A DNA stretch of 64,000 bases. Origin: Orbilia blumenaviensis (Eukaryota > Ascomycota > Orbiliomycetes > Orbiliales > Orbiliaceae). Shown here piece after piece: positions 45,340 to 57,328 of the stretch. Below the pieces are notes generated by a model. The model had not been told where the DNA came from and did not search any database. It saw only the letters and a list, made by a program, of their open reading frames with translations. The stretch is from assembly GCA_036872755.1 (NCBI GenBank), contig JAVHNS010000017.1, positions 620,001 through 684,000 of the forward strand. The letters are read 5' to 3'. A program made the translations under genes and the position numbers. Within the stretch, counting starts at the first letter, position 1; every line of letters starts with the position of its first letter.

Positions 45340-47520
45340 GTGCATTCTCTTTGTTTTCCCGATTCTAAGACATCTCGTCGACGTCTTTCTGCGCTACTAT
45401 GATTCTCGAAACCCCGACACCACCAAAACCTTAACTTTAACTTTTTTAAGTTAGAGTTCCCGCACAAAAACAACAGAGCAGCCCTTGATCGAGGTACCGA
45501 CTCGAACGATTCACCTATTTGGTTGTGCACCACGAAACCCTTTTCTCTCTCTTTTTATATATATATACACCATCAACATCGATACATGGATCACCGCGCT
45601 TATATATACATACACATAACCTCGAACCGTACACATTCCACGTCTTCTGCAGCTATATGTGATAGCAGCTTACATTCCTCGTGCGCTTATCATTCCCGAC
45701 TCTGGCTGTACATTTCCGCTTGCCCTAAACCATCAATCTCCATCGTTTTTAATACCCAACCTTCTTCTTTTTTTCCTTGTTGACGGATTTCATTTTTCAT
45801 TGGGCTACCTGGAATACCTATCTCCGAAACCATTTCCTTTCAAGCATTTTATCGGGCGTTTATATGTTATAGATCCTTTAGTTTCTATCTTATTGATATT
45901 TGGAGAACCCCCCTTCTTTTCTTTCGGTATATTCATTTATATTCTGTACTAATAGAATATGGGGCGCTAATAGTGTATCTTCCCTTATTTGTTTTCTTTC
46001 AAGTTTTCAAGGTTATTTCGTTATTGGTTTTCCTTATTTTCCTTTTTCCTTTGATATTATCGGTTTTTTCTTCTTTTTATCTACTGTTATACGGATGGGA
46101 GTTTATTGTTTAGGATACATACTTTATCATCTCATCCCCTGTCTATTCCCTTCTTTTTCCTTCGCAATGTGTTTCCTTGCTGATGCGGTTCAAGTTTTTC
46201 CTTGTATATACATACCATATGTTGGATGCGGAACCCTATTTTTCTTCTTTCTTTTATATATCCTCTTGGAATTACCTGTTGGGTCGGGTTATTGAAGGGA
46301 TGAGAAAGGATGAAATCTATTAAAAGTTGGATCAATATTTATATTTCCTTTGGGGCTTTCTTTCTCCTTTCATTTTCCTTTCCATTTTTCTTTATAGTTT
46401 TTCTTTAGGTTTTAATATATGGGATGATAAGTTTACGTAAATGCATATCTTTTCGGTTGTTATGGGGGATCCGTAGATACCGATATATATATACCTCCAT
46501 GATATACGGTATCAATCGGTTGGTACAGATGCTATATATGCCGTATATACACACTGGTAAGGTTTTCCTTTAGGCGAGTACGACACGTGTAGATATGGTA
46601 TAAAGCATCCGGATTCTAGAATTATGGGTTACCAAGGCCAATGAGGTTGCTTAATAACCATATAGGAAATGGTTTTCTCAAAAGCGGTATATACGCGAGC
46701 TGGCAGCTAGCCTGGTCGATGAGCTTCTTTTATCGATATGATAAGATCATCTAGATATCTTGACGGGGTTAGCTATTTTTATTTTTATTCTTTGTTCTTT
46801 ATTTTAATATACACCGAGATTGCTGTATGTATAGATATGTAGGTAATTATGTAATTTCGCATGACCGACATGATGCGGGTAAGCTTGTGCCCCATGGATC
46901 TGACTGACTTGAACGATTTCTTTGTAGGGGAGGGCCTGTCGGTTTTTTTTGTCGCGCATGTGGACCAGTAGGATCGCTTCCGGTGGTTTTCGTTTTTTTT
47001 ACAAGTGAGGTGTAGCTTGTATGTATGTAGTTGGTAACCGTATGACTTCATGTTCATTCTCACGTTTTTTTTAGGTTATAGTATTCTACCAGAATCTTAT
47101 AACCCTTAATATCATGCTAAAAAGTTTATTAGGAAGGGGAGAGTTTCCAAAAGTAGATACACCTTTTTTTCTTTTCTTTTCTCCCTATTCTTAATATCGT
47201 TATTTTTTCTGCGGGAGGCTTGAATCTGCCACAAAGGGGGGAAGTTTAGATGAAACGAGGGTCTTGCGCGCCTGGTTAGCTCAAAAATAACTTTTTGAAA
47301 CCGAGGTTTGGGATGTTCGTTCGTTCGTTCTTTTCGTTCGTTCGCGCGCAAACAGAGAATAGCTGGGGAAGCGCATGAAGAGGAACGTGCTTTTCTACTC
47401 CCCTCCCGAGGGGGGAGGGATATATTGCGATTGTTTTATAGGTATTACCCCCGGGGGGGATTAAGTCTACTTGTTTGGATGATCCGCGGCGGGAGGTTTA
47501 TGTTTGAGAGGTAGATAGAT

Positions 47521-47555
47521 GGGATGGGATGGGATGGGATGGGATGGGATGGGAT
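47521..47555. repeat. (GGGAT)7 minisatellite
   Basis: Seven exact copies of GGGAT. Related GGGAT/GGAT runs occur near 48.21 and 58.57 kb. Confidence 0.95.
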
Positions 47556-48738
47556 TCTGATCAGCTGACGGCTTCGAATTCACCAGCCGTCTGTATATCA
47601 TATAGCAAAAGCCGAACCTGTCACGTTGGCTATCCTCTCTCTCTCTCTCTCTCACCAACTTAATATACTTACACCGGTCCTCCCCATTTCATTTCATTAA
47701 CCTAGTAGAAAAGGAAAAAAAATTGAAAGCGATAGAGAGCTAAAGCAGTTTAGCCGCATGGAAATGTGGTCCGTTTCCTGCTCTGGTTTTTTGGTCACAT
47801 TTTTCGTTCGTACCTGCACCGTTCGAGCCGAAAATCCTCCATTCGCCTAGGTTAATACCTGGTCGCCTAACTAGTTATACTATGTCCAGCCATCGACTAT
47901 AGCATAATACATACGCAGGGTCTACATAAAGCAAGATATGATATAGCGGCAATAGCAGCAGCAGCAGTAGTAAGTAATACACGTGTGGGGAAGCGAAAGA
48001 GGAAGGGAAGAAGGAGGAGGTCTGGGGATGGATTGTGAGAGCTCGGGGTAAGACTGGCTGACTGACCGCTTTGGGAAGTGAAGTGAGGGGTTGGAGAGAT
48101 ATAGAACCTGCGACGGATATCGCGCGTGGGCGTGGGCGTGGGATCGACTTTGGCTTGACTTGACTTGACTCGAGCTCTGTGCGCGCTGTGGTGTGTGTGT
48201 GTGTGTGTGCGGGATGGGATGGATGGATGGTCCGAACAACCACGTTTTTTTGCATTTTGACGTTTACCGCCCTTAAAGTGCAATTGAGGAAAAAAGTGAT
48301 ATGATATGATTGATATTGGATGTTGAGGAATTGCTGGGTGAAGTGTCAGGAATTTGGTCGGTAATAGTCTGCATACCTCTGTATAATTCTAATATTTTAA
48401 GTTTATCTCCATTCATACGTGAAGAATACTCTCTATAATCTTTTGCGCATTGTAGCTGACGAAATATCTCGTTAGGTTTTTTTTTTTTTTTTTGCTCACC
48501 GATCGATTCGGTCCCTTACCTATTATCGTGTCAAAGACAAAGGGATTAGACTGGACAGATCAAAAAAGAAAAATATTATAAAAAGGAAAGGCCGGGCTGG
48601 CTGGCTGGCTACCAAAAAAGCCTATTAGCGAAGTCTCTCCTCTCTCCCCTCTTCTAGACTTTCCCTGCGTCTTTTCACGTTGTTGGTTTTCCTTCCCTTT
48701 TTTTTTTTGTGCTTCTCCACATCCTTCCGGTGAGGTTG

Positions 48739-48787
48739 TCCCCCCGGAACATACCCCCCGGGGGAAGCAGGAGATTCCCGGGAATCT
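48739..48787. repeat. GC-rich palindrome cluster
   Basis: CCCCCCGGGGG at 48754-48764 and the 16-base perfect palindrome AGATTCCCGGGAATCT at 48772-48787 lie side by side, preceded by CCCCCCGG. Similar C/G palindromes lie at 47448-47459 and 50585-50595. Confidence 0.85.
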
Positions 48788-49340
48788 GGGTTAGGAATTC
48801 TAGGCCAACCTGACAAAGACAAGGACCCCATACTGTCCTTTTCCCATCCATCCATCGAGTTTTTGTTTCGCCGATGATCACTTGCTGTTAGCGTCGGGTA
48901 TCGGTTTTTTGACTCAGGAAGGAAAGAAAAAGGGAAAATGTATAGTTTTTGCTTTTTTTCTTATTTTTTTCTTTTCTTGGGATTGTCTGATGCACGGAAG
49001 GTTCTTGGGGATTGTTCCTATTCTCTACTACTACTATATAGGGATGGGAGAGAGGGGGTGTCGTCATATCGCTTCTGATGGGTGCGCTGCAGACGACCTT
49101 GACGACATGTGCATAGCATACATGCTGAGGTGAGGGTCTTTGCCCTTTTTTTTTATTACCTCTTGTTTGTATATCACAAGGGGTATTTTTTTGTAGAAAA
49201 TTGGGGATTGCTAGCTGGCAGCGCTGTTGCTGTTGCTGCCGCTGGGATTCTGAAGGGAAAAGTTGGGATGGGAGTAGAGGTATAGTTTGCTGTAATATAT
49301 CTGCTGCGCTGTGGTGTTAAAGTGGTAGAAGGGTGTATAA

Positions 49341-49362
49341 ATTCATTAATTAATTAATGAAT
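49341..49362. repeat. 22-bp perfect AT palindrome
   Basis: The 22 bases, with core TTAATTAATTAA flanked by ATTCA and TGAAT, read identically on both strands. They lie in non-coding DNA. Confidence 0.9.
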
Positions 49363-51284
49363 CAAGGTTTTGACATTAGTTAGCTGGAAAAAGGGATTTA
49401 ACTAATTTAATGGCATGGATATTAGCTGTAGTCAATTGTATATCCGATAGAAGTGTATTGAATGTCATTGTATAGACAATGGCGGTATTAGCAGCGAACG
49501 ATCATGTCAATGCCAATGGGCCGCCGGAACCAAAAAAAACTTGGTTTGGCTCGCTGCTACTTTTTTCGGGGTGACAAATCACATCGACCAAACGACAGCC
49601 AGTGAGTCGACCATCGTTTTCCGCGCGACTTGGGTTAGCGCTATTATATTCGACCACGTTTTCGCACAGCGAAGAGGGGGGGTATATTGGATGCTATGAG
49701 AAGGATCTATTATAATTTTTTTCCCTCTGAGTTGTAGGTCTTTGGGTAATTTTTTTATTTTTTATTTTTTTTTTTTTCGAAGATGTTTGTGAGGAGAGGT
49801 TACACAGGATTGTATGTATCTGTTGAGGTTGCATATGTAGGTAGGCATAGGCAGAGGTAGGATCCGAAGGCAGGAAAGAGAGAGAGGGAAAAAGTGGGAT
49901 GATGGTTTGTTCATGACCAAAATGACTGACCGAGGTGCTATGCTCTTGTTCTTTTTGGGAAAAATTGGCTGCCATGTGCTTAGCGAGGGATACTAATACC
50001 AGCTACTTGTGGTATTTCTATCGAGCTAGCTTTCACGTCGGTGAATCGATGGTCTCATGATCTGTGAAGGGCCGTTTGGGCGGTTGTATGTAAGAGTGCT
50101 ACTGCTAGCTATCGCGGATGGATGGGTGTATGTATTGCAGAAAAACGTTGGAATAGTTTCTTCTTCTTCTTCTTCTTCTACTTCTACTACTTGACCTGCT
50201 TTTTCTGCATGTGAGTTATGAGATCATACCAGATGTGTGTATATGCAGCTACGGAGACTCTCTGTTCTAGCTCTGTAAGTCAGTGGGTAATGGAGGTAAG
50301 CTAACTAAGTATACTACTGTCCGGATTAATTATTGTCACGGGCGGGTAGGGCTCGAGCTCAAGGATGGGCCTAGAATTCTGGGAGAGCAGTTAAGTAGGT
50401 TTGGGATGCTTCGGTTTATGTATGTATGTGCTCTAAATGAGCATGTGTATGTACTGTATATTATTTTGTGCTGGAGATGGAGTTAAGTTAGGACCCAGAT
50501 AGCTGGCTGAACCGTCGGTGACAGAATGTTGATCGGGATGCATGTCTTGGTATCCACTATCCTTTCTTAACTTCTCCTCGGGGTCCCCCCGGGGGAGGTT
50601 GGATATGAATCAGCAGGGCCTGTATATAATGCATTCCTGATCGATTCCTAGAGGTAAGGTTTAACGAGAACCGTCAAGGCAAAAGTTTACTCTTTCGATT
50701 TTACACAGGGGGGACGCCTCGTATATCGTTGTATCTTTTGACTAACTACTGTCAATAGGGCTTTCTCTTCCTTTTTTTTTGTCTGTTGTCGAAGAGGACA
50801 TCTTTGGTTGGAGAGAAGTTCACGCGTGGGCATCGGTAATTGGATGGATGGCGGAGTGAGCTGACGGGCTGTGGTTATGGGACTATGAGTGATGATGATT
50901 AGATAATGATTAAGCGGGTGTCCGATGGCCACTCGATTCGACTCTTTTTTTCGAGCTGCTGCTGCGGGCCGGCTTCGACTTCCACCCTAATAGCTAATGG
51001 GATTTGATTTTGGGTCGGGTCCATGGATTGGATTGTCGATAGATTCTGAGGTGTCTGTCTGGCTGTCTTCTGTCTGTTGGGTATTTTTCTTTTTTTCCCT
51101 TTTCTCTCTTGTTTCTGATTATTTTTTGATTTTCTTTGAAGGGAAAAGGATGTAAAACCGCCTGGAACGGTTTTTTTTGTTCTCTCTCCCCTGAGCACTG
51201 GCGATTGGACAGCTTAGTCGTCGTCGTCGCGGGAAGCTGAAATGGTGGATGGAAGAGGTTCCGGAAAAAGCATTTCAAAAAGGC

Positions 51285-51311
51285 AAAAAAAAAAAAAAAA
51301 AAAAAAAAAAA
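51285..51311. repeat. 27-base poly-A tract
   Basis: An uninterrupted A run on the plus strand in non-coding DNA. Confidence 0.9.
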
Positions 51312-52699
51312 GGAAGGCTAACCACAACCTGTTATGAACGTTTAAACCCATGTCACAGCTTTTCTCACACCTGCCCTTCTTTTTTCCCTTTTTTACTACT
51401 ACTTGTTAGAAGGAGGAGGACACTTTTGGCTGTTCGTCTCCTGTCATTTTAACGGATGTTGGCTTGGTTAGTTTGGTTTAGTCGTGATCGTGATCATGGT
51501 GAGGCTTCTATGGTCAAGTGATTGCATTGTTGTAAGTGATATAGGGCGCTCGTCTCTGGGGGTATATGGTATGGTATACACGACATCATATGTTTGTGAG
51601 CTTGAGAAGTCAAGGCGACAAGTGTATATGCCAGCTGCACATATACGTAGATATCAAGATGGTCTGTTCTTTGTTTTATGCATGCGCCGTAAGGTAAGAT
51701 GAGATGGACGGACATGTATTTCTTGATTCATGGGCCGGCCGGTTTCCAGGATCCTAGGAATTTGGGACCCCAAGGCCAGCTGTTACAGATAGTTTGCATG
51801 CTGTGATCCCAGAGAACTCGAAATTCCAATACTCCGCAGAAACAAACCATTCGAAACCAGCAAGCTCAAGCGAAAAGACACACAACGATATGCGAACATG
51901 TTTTCCTCATGGTCGATTGTGTGTATGTGTGTGTAGGATAACGGCGGTTTCTTCTTTGTTCTTGTGGCATTTCCGAGGTGGAGGGGGATGTTTGGCCCCC
52001 CCAGGGCCTGAATGTTCGTTTACTCCATGTATGTTGCTCCAGGTGTCCTCCCGGGGCAAAACTGGGGTTGCTCCCCCTGGTATGTTTCTTGTTCGTTTCT
52101 TTTTGCCCATTTTAACAACCTCGAAAGGAAGAATTCCCAGAACGAGCGGAGAGAGAGGTGTGGTGTGTGAGGTTCTTCCCACACACACACACACCTTATT
52201 CCTTATTCTGAGGGAGAGGGTGCTTGTCATACTGGTCACTAATTAAGCACCTATTGGTGGTCCGCTTTCTTTTTCCATGCCTTGTTGCTTCTATTTACTG
52301 CTCCTTGTCCGGGTTTCTCAGGTTCCCGTCTGGTGTCTGTTGCAAGTGTGAATGAATGAATGAATCAGTGAATTCAGGCTCGGGTTTGGGTCCAAACTAG
52401 GCGTGGGTGTTAGTTATTGAGGAGTGTAATAGTGTAGTTTAGTGTGAATGTTATGGATGTCCGTATATTATGCTGGGTAGCAATGTATGTGTGGGAATAT
52501 TGCATTCATCCGTCGTCAGTTCACCACCACTGCTATACCATACTACCCGGGCGTCCCATCTCTCTTTCTTTCTCCCCGTCATCTTTTCTCTTCGAATTCT
52601 CGATCGAAGAATACACACACGGACTTCTTACTGGCCCATACGGATAGACGACCAGGAGACTCCGGACGTTTAAGTTTATAGGCAAACCCGTCTAGCCAC

Positions 52700-55535
52700 C
52701 CTTTTTATTTTCGCCCCGACGTTTATATCTTTTTTTGTTTTAGTTAGTTGGTTGGTTGGTTTTTGGGACCTCGCTTGTCCTGGCCCCTTCTTCTTCTTCT
52801 CTTTATTCTTTGATATCTCGTTTTTTTTCCTCTTTCCCTTTGCTGAGGAAAAGGAAAAAGGGAAGAAACACCGGAAAAGGAAAATAAGGCGGAGAATACG
52901 GGAATTAAGGAACGACACCAACGATAAATCAAAGGTCTTTCTTTTTTTTCTTCTTCTTCCTTTTCTACGAAGGTACCTTTTTTTTTTTCGCAACTTCGCC
53001 AACCCGACACTTTTGATCGATCATCCGGGTTTCTTTCTTTCGTTTTTGCTGTTGGAACCACGAGCTTCAGAGTGAGGGAAGGGACTGTTATCATACTACC
53101 CGGCCGACAATACTTTGGTTTTTGGAGTAACTCGTGAGAGATAGGAAGGAAGGATAGCACCGGATTTTCTTGATTTGAAGGGACGGACAGACGCGCAACG
53201 AGCCGACGACCCGTTCAAAGGCATTTACAGCGAACACCGACATCGCCAAAGGAACAAAGATAAAGACGATTCAAACCTCGGGAAGCAAGCTTGTGACTGG
53301 GATTCTCTCTTTCTTCTCTCATTGTCTCTCTCTCTCTCTCTCTCTTTTTTTTTACCGTGTGGTGTCTCTCGTTCTTGCTTCTGAGAGGTCCACAAGAGGT
53401 TCTTTTTTTTAGTGGTAGGACAAAGAAGGGGAGAAACTCAGACCTTTCTTTTTATCCTACGATATACTACTGTCGTTCATCGCTCGCTGGTTTTTTGTGG
53501 TTCGGCTCGACGTCACAGTTGGTTTGGTGATACGGATATTTCACGATACCGGGACGAATACCATACGATACGCATACGAGAGGGACGCAGGAACCGAGGC
53601 TGGAACCTTTACTTGTCGAAACGGAAAAGGGTTGATGTATATGATATCTATATCTCTTTTGATAACTATATATATTTGATCGGGAGGAGGGAAATCTTCG
53701 AGCTGTCCTTTCCGACTGGTTATTAATATCACTCATACACCTCGGTTCAGGCCTTCTCGATATTAATATTCCATATCTCTCGTATTCGAATATCCACCGG
53801 GGTTCCTGTTCTGGCAGCGAGCCGATATCGATCGATCGAGTCGCAGTTGAACTTGCAGCTCAGATACCTTGGCCAATCCATCCGCCGCTGGATATACAAC
53901 AGTTACTATACTCGAGTCGACCGTATCTCTCTCTCGTTTTTCTCTATCATATCACTTTTATCTCTCTCTTTTTCGGTTCAAAAACCAAATTAAACTGAGC
54001 TTGGAAGAGTTGGAGGAACGAAGTCTCAGAGAAAACAGGCGGCTTTTTGCGGGCCCTCCTGCAACCGCAGCAGTCCCCCCCAGGGCCCTTGACTGCTCAG
54101 TCTTTTAGCCTTTCCCGGCTCCCCCGTTTTCCTCCTCATATTCTTATTATCTTAGGTACCATACTCTTTCGAATCGAGGTTATCGGTTTCTTCTTCTTCT
54201 AATCTCCCTTCTTCTTCTTCTTTTTGTTTTATTCCCCTGTCAATCCTAATCCATTCTATACTTTCCTACTCCCTCTTCCTTTGTTTCTTCCTTTTCTTGG
54301 AATCTAAAAATCTGTTGTTGGCTGTGTCAGGGTGTCCGGAGCAAGAGCAACAGCAACAGAGTACTCCCCCAGGATCCGCCGCTTTGGCTTTGGGCATTCT
54401 TCCCGTCGCTCGGCCACACCACCCACCACCACCACAACCACACACACCGTTTTTTCTTTTTGGAGAGTCCTCTTCTCCGCCCGCCGCCCTTCCCTTTCTC
54501 TTCCTGTCCTGTCCTGTCCTGTCCTGTCCTGTTCTGTTCTGCCCCCCCCAACAACATTATTAGCAATTAACTCTCACTCACCACACAACCACCTCTCTCC
54601 ACCATCTATCTACCATCATCATCATCAACCACCACCACCACCACCACCATCAACCATCAACCATCATCACCAACCACCATCAACCACCACCACGGACTGC
54701 CCCAATCGGTAGCTAGCTTCTTCTCCCGACAGCTATTACCACCGGCTTTTTCTTACATAGCCTTTTCATCGACGGCTTTTATCTCTCGCTCTCGCTCCTC
54801 TCCCTCTCCCTCCTTGATCCTGTCTTCCGACCTGATCTTTGCTGTTCTGTCTGTCCTGCCTGTTCGTCTGTCTGTCTGTCGCCTTTTCCTCTGCCGTCGC
54901 CTTTGGGAATCGCAATCTCCAACCACCCCTCTCCCAACGACCACCCATTCTAATTTTATCACCACCACCATCATCATCACCGACAAACAAACCTCCTCTT
55001 CCCTGATCCGTTCTCTCACACGCAAACGACTGCCGCGCTAGCGAAAGCCACGGACATCCGGTACGTCCCTTGCGACAATCTTGTATCTGCTTTTCTCTTT
55101 CTTTCTTGCTTTCTTTCTTTGATGTCGCATTTTACCCCCCTCTCCTTCGGGAGGAACCTGAAACTAACACAGGCCTTTGTGCGCTAGACATTTTGCTTGC
55201 TTGCCTTGCTTACACGCCTCACTTCGACCTCACGACTTACATCCATACATCCATCTATATCTACATCCATTCGTACCATCTAGTCCCTTTCACGTTCTAT
55301 CCTATCACGTCTACCGACTGAAACTTTATTACCATTTGTTGTCTCACCGTCACCACCGTATTGCAACAAATTTTAATCCAAAAAAATAACGTCTGAAAAA
55401 AAAAAGGAACTCCCGACTGAAAAAATCACCAAAACGGTAAATCGTCGAGGAATTTGGTCTTAAGTGCCAAAATAGCCTAATCTCCCTCCCTTTTTTTTAA
55501 AGTCACAAAAACCCTGGATTCCAAAAGCCTCGTCC
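52700..55535 (+). promoter_or_regulatory. Long pyrimidine-rich upstream region/leader of MED19
   Basis: Most of this 2.8-kb stretch is C/T-rich on the sense strand, including TC dinucleotide repeats, CTTCTT runs, the CCTGT minisatellite and CCACCA runs. Such tracts mark promoters and 5' UTRs in ascomycetes, but the length is unusual. A good GTACGT donor at about 55060 could start an intron in the leader; its acceptor is not resolved. Confidence 0.35.
54503..54532. repeat. (CCTGT)6 minisatellite
   Basis: Six copies of CCTGT followed by TCTGT variants, within the pyrimidine-rich region upstream of MED19. Confidence 0.9.
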
Positions 55536-57328
55536 ATGCAATCCGTCGGAACACATCAGTATAACACATCCAATTCTCAACAACCGCACAACCACCCCAC
55601 ACCTCAATCACCTCCGGGATTGTATTCCGCGTCCAGCGGTTTCAATACCAGCATGAATTCGCAAAAAATCACCTCTCCCAAAAACAACACCCATCCGTTA
55701 TCGGCAAACAGCCTGCCAACACCCCGTAGTCCGACACTCGATGCGACACAATCTTCGAATATGGAGGATGCCATGGATGTTGACGGGGCGTCCTCGCTAA
55801 AAAGGAGAAGAAGTCAAGGAGATCTTGGCGACGATGACCGACCCAGGAAGAGCAGAAGTAGGAGTAGGGATCCTATGGAAATTGACGATGGTCAACAGCC
55901 GACATCATCCTCTCTTTCGACAGCACGACCAAGGAAAAATATTCCGACGATGGAGGAGTTTTTGGCAATGCCGCCGACTGGTCCTCCATCCTGGCTCAAT
56001 CTCACAAGTATGTCTTCTGTTTTTGAATGGCGATAAGGGGGGGAAATGCACAGAGCAAAAACAAAAAGAAACGCTTTCTTTATTGAGACAGGAAGAAATA
56101 TTTTACTAACGCGAAGTAACCAACTTTTTTTTTCTTCTCTCCAGAACACGTTCCTCAACGGCCTAGTCTGACGAGTAACCTGATCGAACTATACGGTTTG
56201 ACGGCGATAGCTGCCTCAGTCGCGAGGACGGACTCTTCGGGACAGAAGCAGAAACTCCGCAAGTCTTACAAGGGTAAGATAGCGGGATTATCTGGAAAGA
56301 ACGAAGTAGTCACGAAAGCGGAGCAGATCGCAGTACGTGAAGGAGAAGAAGGCTGGGGCCAACCGGTGGTTCAACTCGTGAAGGGAGGACTGCTGGAGAT
56401 GTTGGATATCCCGGAAGACGAATGGCGGAGTATGAAGGTGGTTGGGAAGGAATTACCCAGAAACGGAATTGGTGGTCGACAGCTTGATTACAACGCTCTG
56501 CGTAAAGGATTGAGCAATTGGACCAAGGGACCAGTACCAGATGTAATGATGATTCTTGCATCTGCCAGATTGCTTTGCACCTTACTGACAAGCTTCTGCA
56601 GTACGACGCTTCATGGCTAGCCTTAGAAGACCCCCCACCGAGATCTAGCGCTACTTCGGCCTCTGGGCACCCGACAACGAATTCCGCCCTCAACAACGTC
56701 AAATCAAATACCCCCATCGCGACTGCATCACCGAACGGTGTCAACACTTCATCTCCAAATCCAGTTAACATGCGGTCTTCTGGAAGGAAACGAAGAAGAG
56801 AGTACGGTGATGTCGCGTGGGAAGGTTATGGTGAGGACGTTGAAGAGGATGGCGGAAGCGGTTATGATGATGACGGGAAACGGAAGAAGAAACGAAAGGT
56901 TAGTGAATGAAATGAAAACAAGATTTATTTCCTTTTTTTTACTATCTATATTATCTACCTTTTTGAGCACGGTATCTGAGAGTTATGGTCCCAAGCCCAA
57001 AACAGGCGGCTTGACATAATCTTTGAACTTAACGCTCCCTGCACTTTTTCATGACGACACGAACTTGTACGAAGTCGTGAAGCCGGTCAGCATCATCATC
57101 ACATATATATCCACCCAGAAACAAAAAAAGAGAAAAAAAGACACATATACACATAAACATACACATTATCGAAACATCCGTATTCGACCGAGATCGAACC
57201 CTGTTCTAACAGCCTCCGCTCAGATACCGGACTACGACGACGGCAGGGTTGGCGGGGTTGGCATGGACAGTATGCCTGTCAATCGTGCGCACGCAGTTGG
57301 AGTGGGAGGTGGTTATTATCAGCGATAG
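55536..57328 (+). CDS. MED19: Mediator complex subunit 19 (Rox3 family)
   Basis: Four exons (55536-56007, 56145-56542, 56602-56898, 57224-57328) join into 423 codons. The Asn/Ser/Pro-rich N-terminus contains basic stretches (LKRRRSQG, RPRKSRSRSRD) likely to be nuclear signals. The Rox3/Med19 core begins after the first intron: SLTSNLIELYGLTAIAASVA, then RTDSSGQKQKLRKSYKGKI and GLSGKNEVV, matching the fungal pattern LYGL...SVARTDP...KLRKSYEGKI. The C-terminus has RKRRREYGDVAWEGYGED and an acidic then Lys/Arg-rich end (DDGKRKKKRK), as in relatives with EGYGEG and KKRRK. Med19 is in the head/middle contact zone of Mediator and links activators to RNA polymerase II. The third intron (59 bases, CTGAC branch) is well placed. 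The last exon, after a 325-base intron, is less certain; without it the frame stops three codons after the donor. Confidence 0.85.

Larger units (their letters stand above)
45340..55535. other. 10.2-kb region without recognised genes
   Basis: This is the largest gap in the window, between two plus-strand genes. Many short frames exist on both strands but are low-complexity (poly-F, poly-S, poly-K) and none shows a family motif or exon chain. It contains many microsatellites, poly-A/T runs, a cluster of GC-rich CCCGGG palindromes (47.4-50.6 kb) and, from about 52.5 kb, long pyrimidine-rich tracts leading into MED19. It could be extended UTR, non-coding RNA or structural DNA. Confidence 0.5.

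Noticed and set aside
47875..48283. Three overlapping minus-strand frames of 105-128 codons
   Set aside because: Driven by GT/AC and trinucleotide repeats (His-Thr runs); low-complexity with no family.
51794..52246. 150-codon plus-strand frame
   Set aside because: Contains VCVCV from GT repeats and no family motif; a comparable frame exists on the opposite strand.
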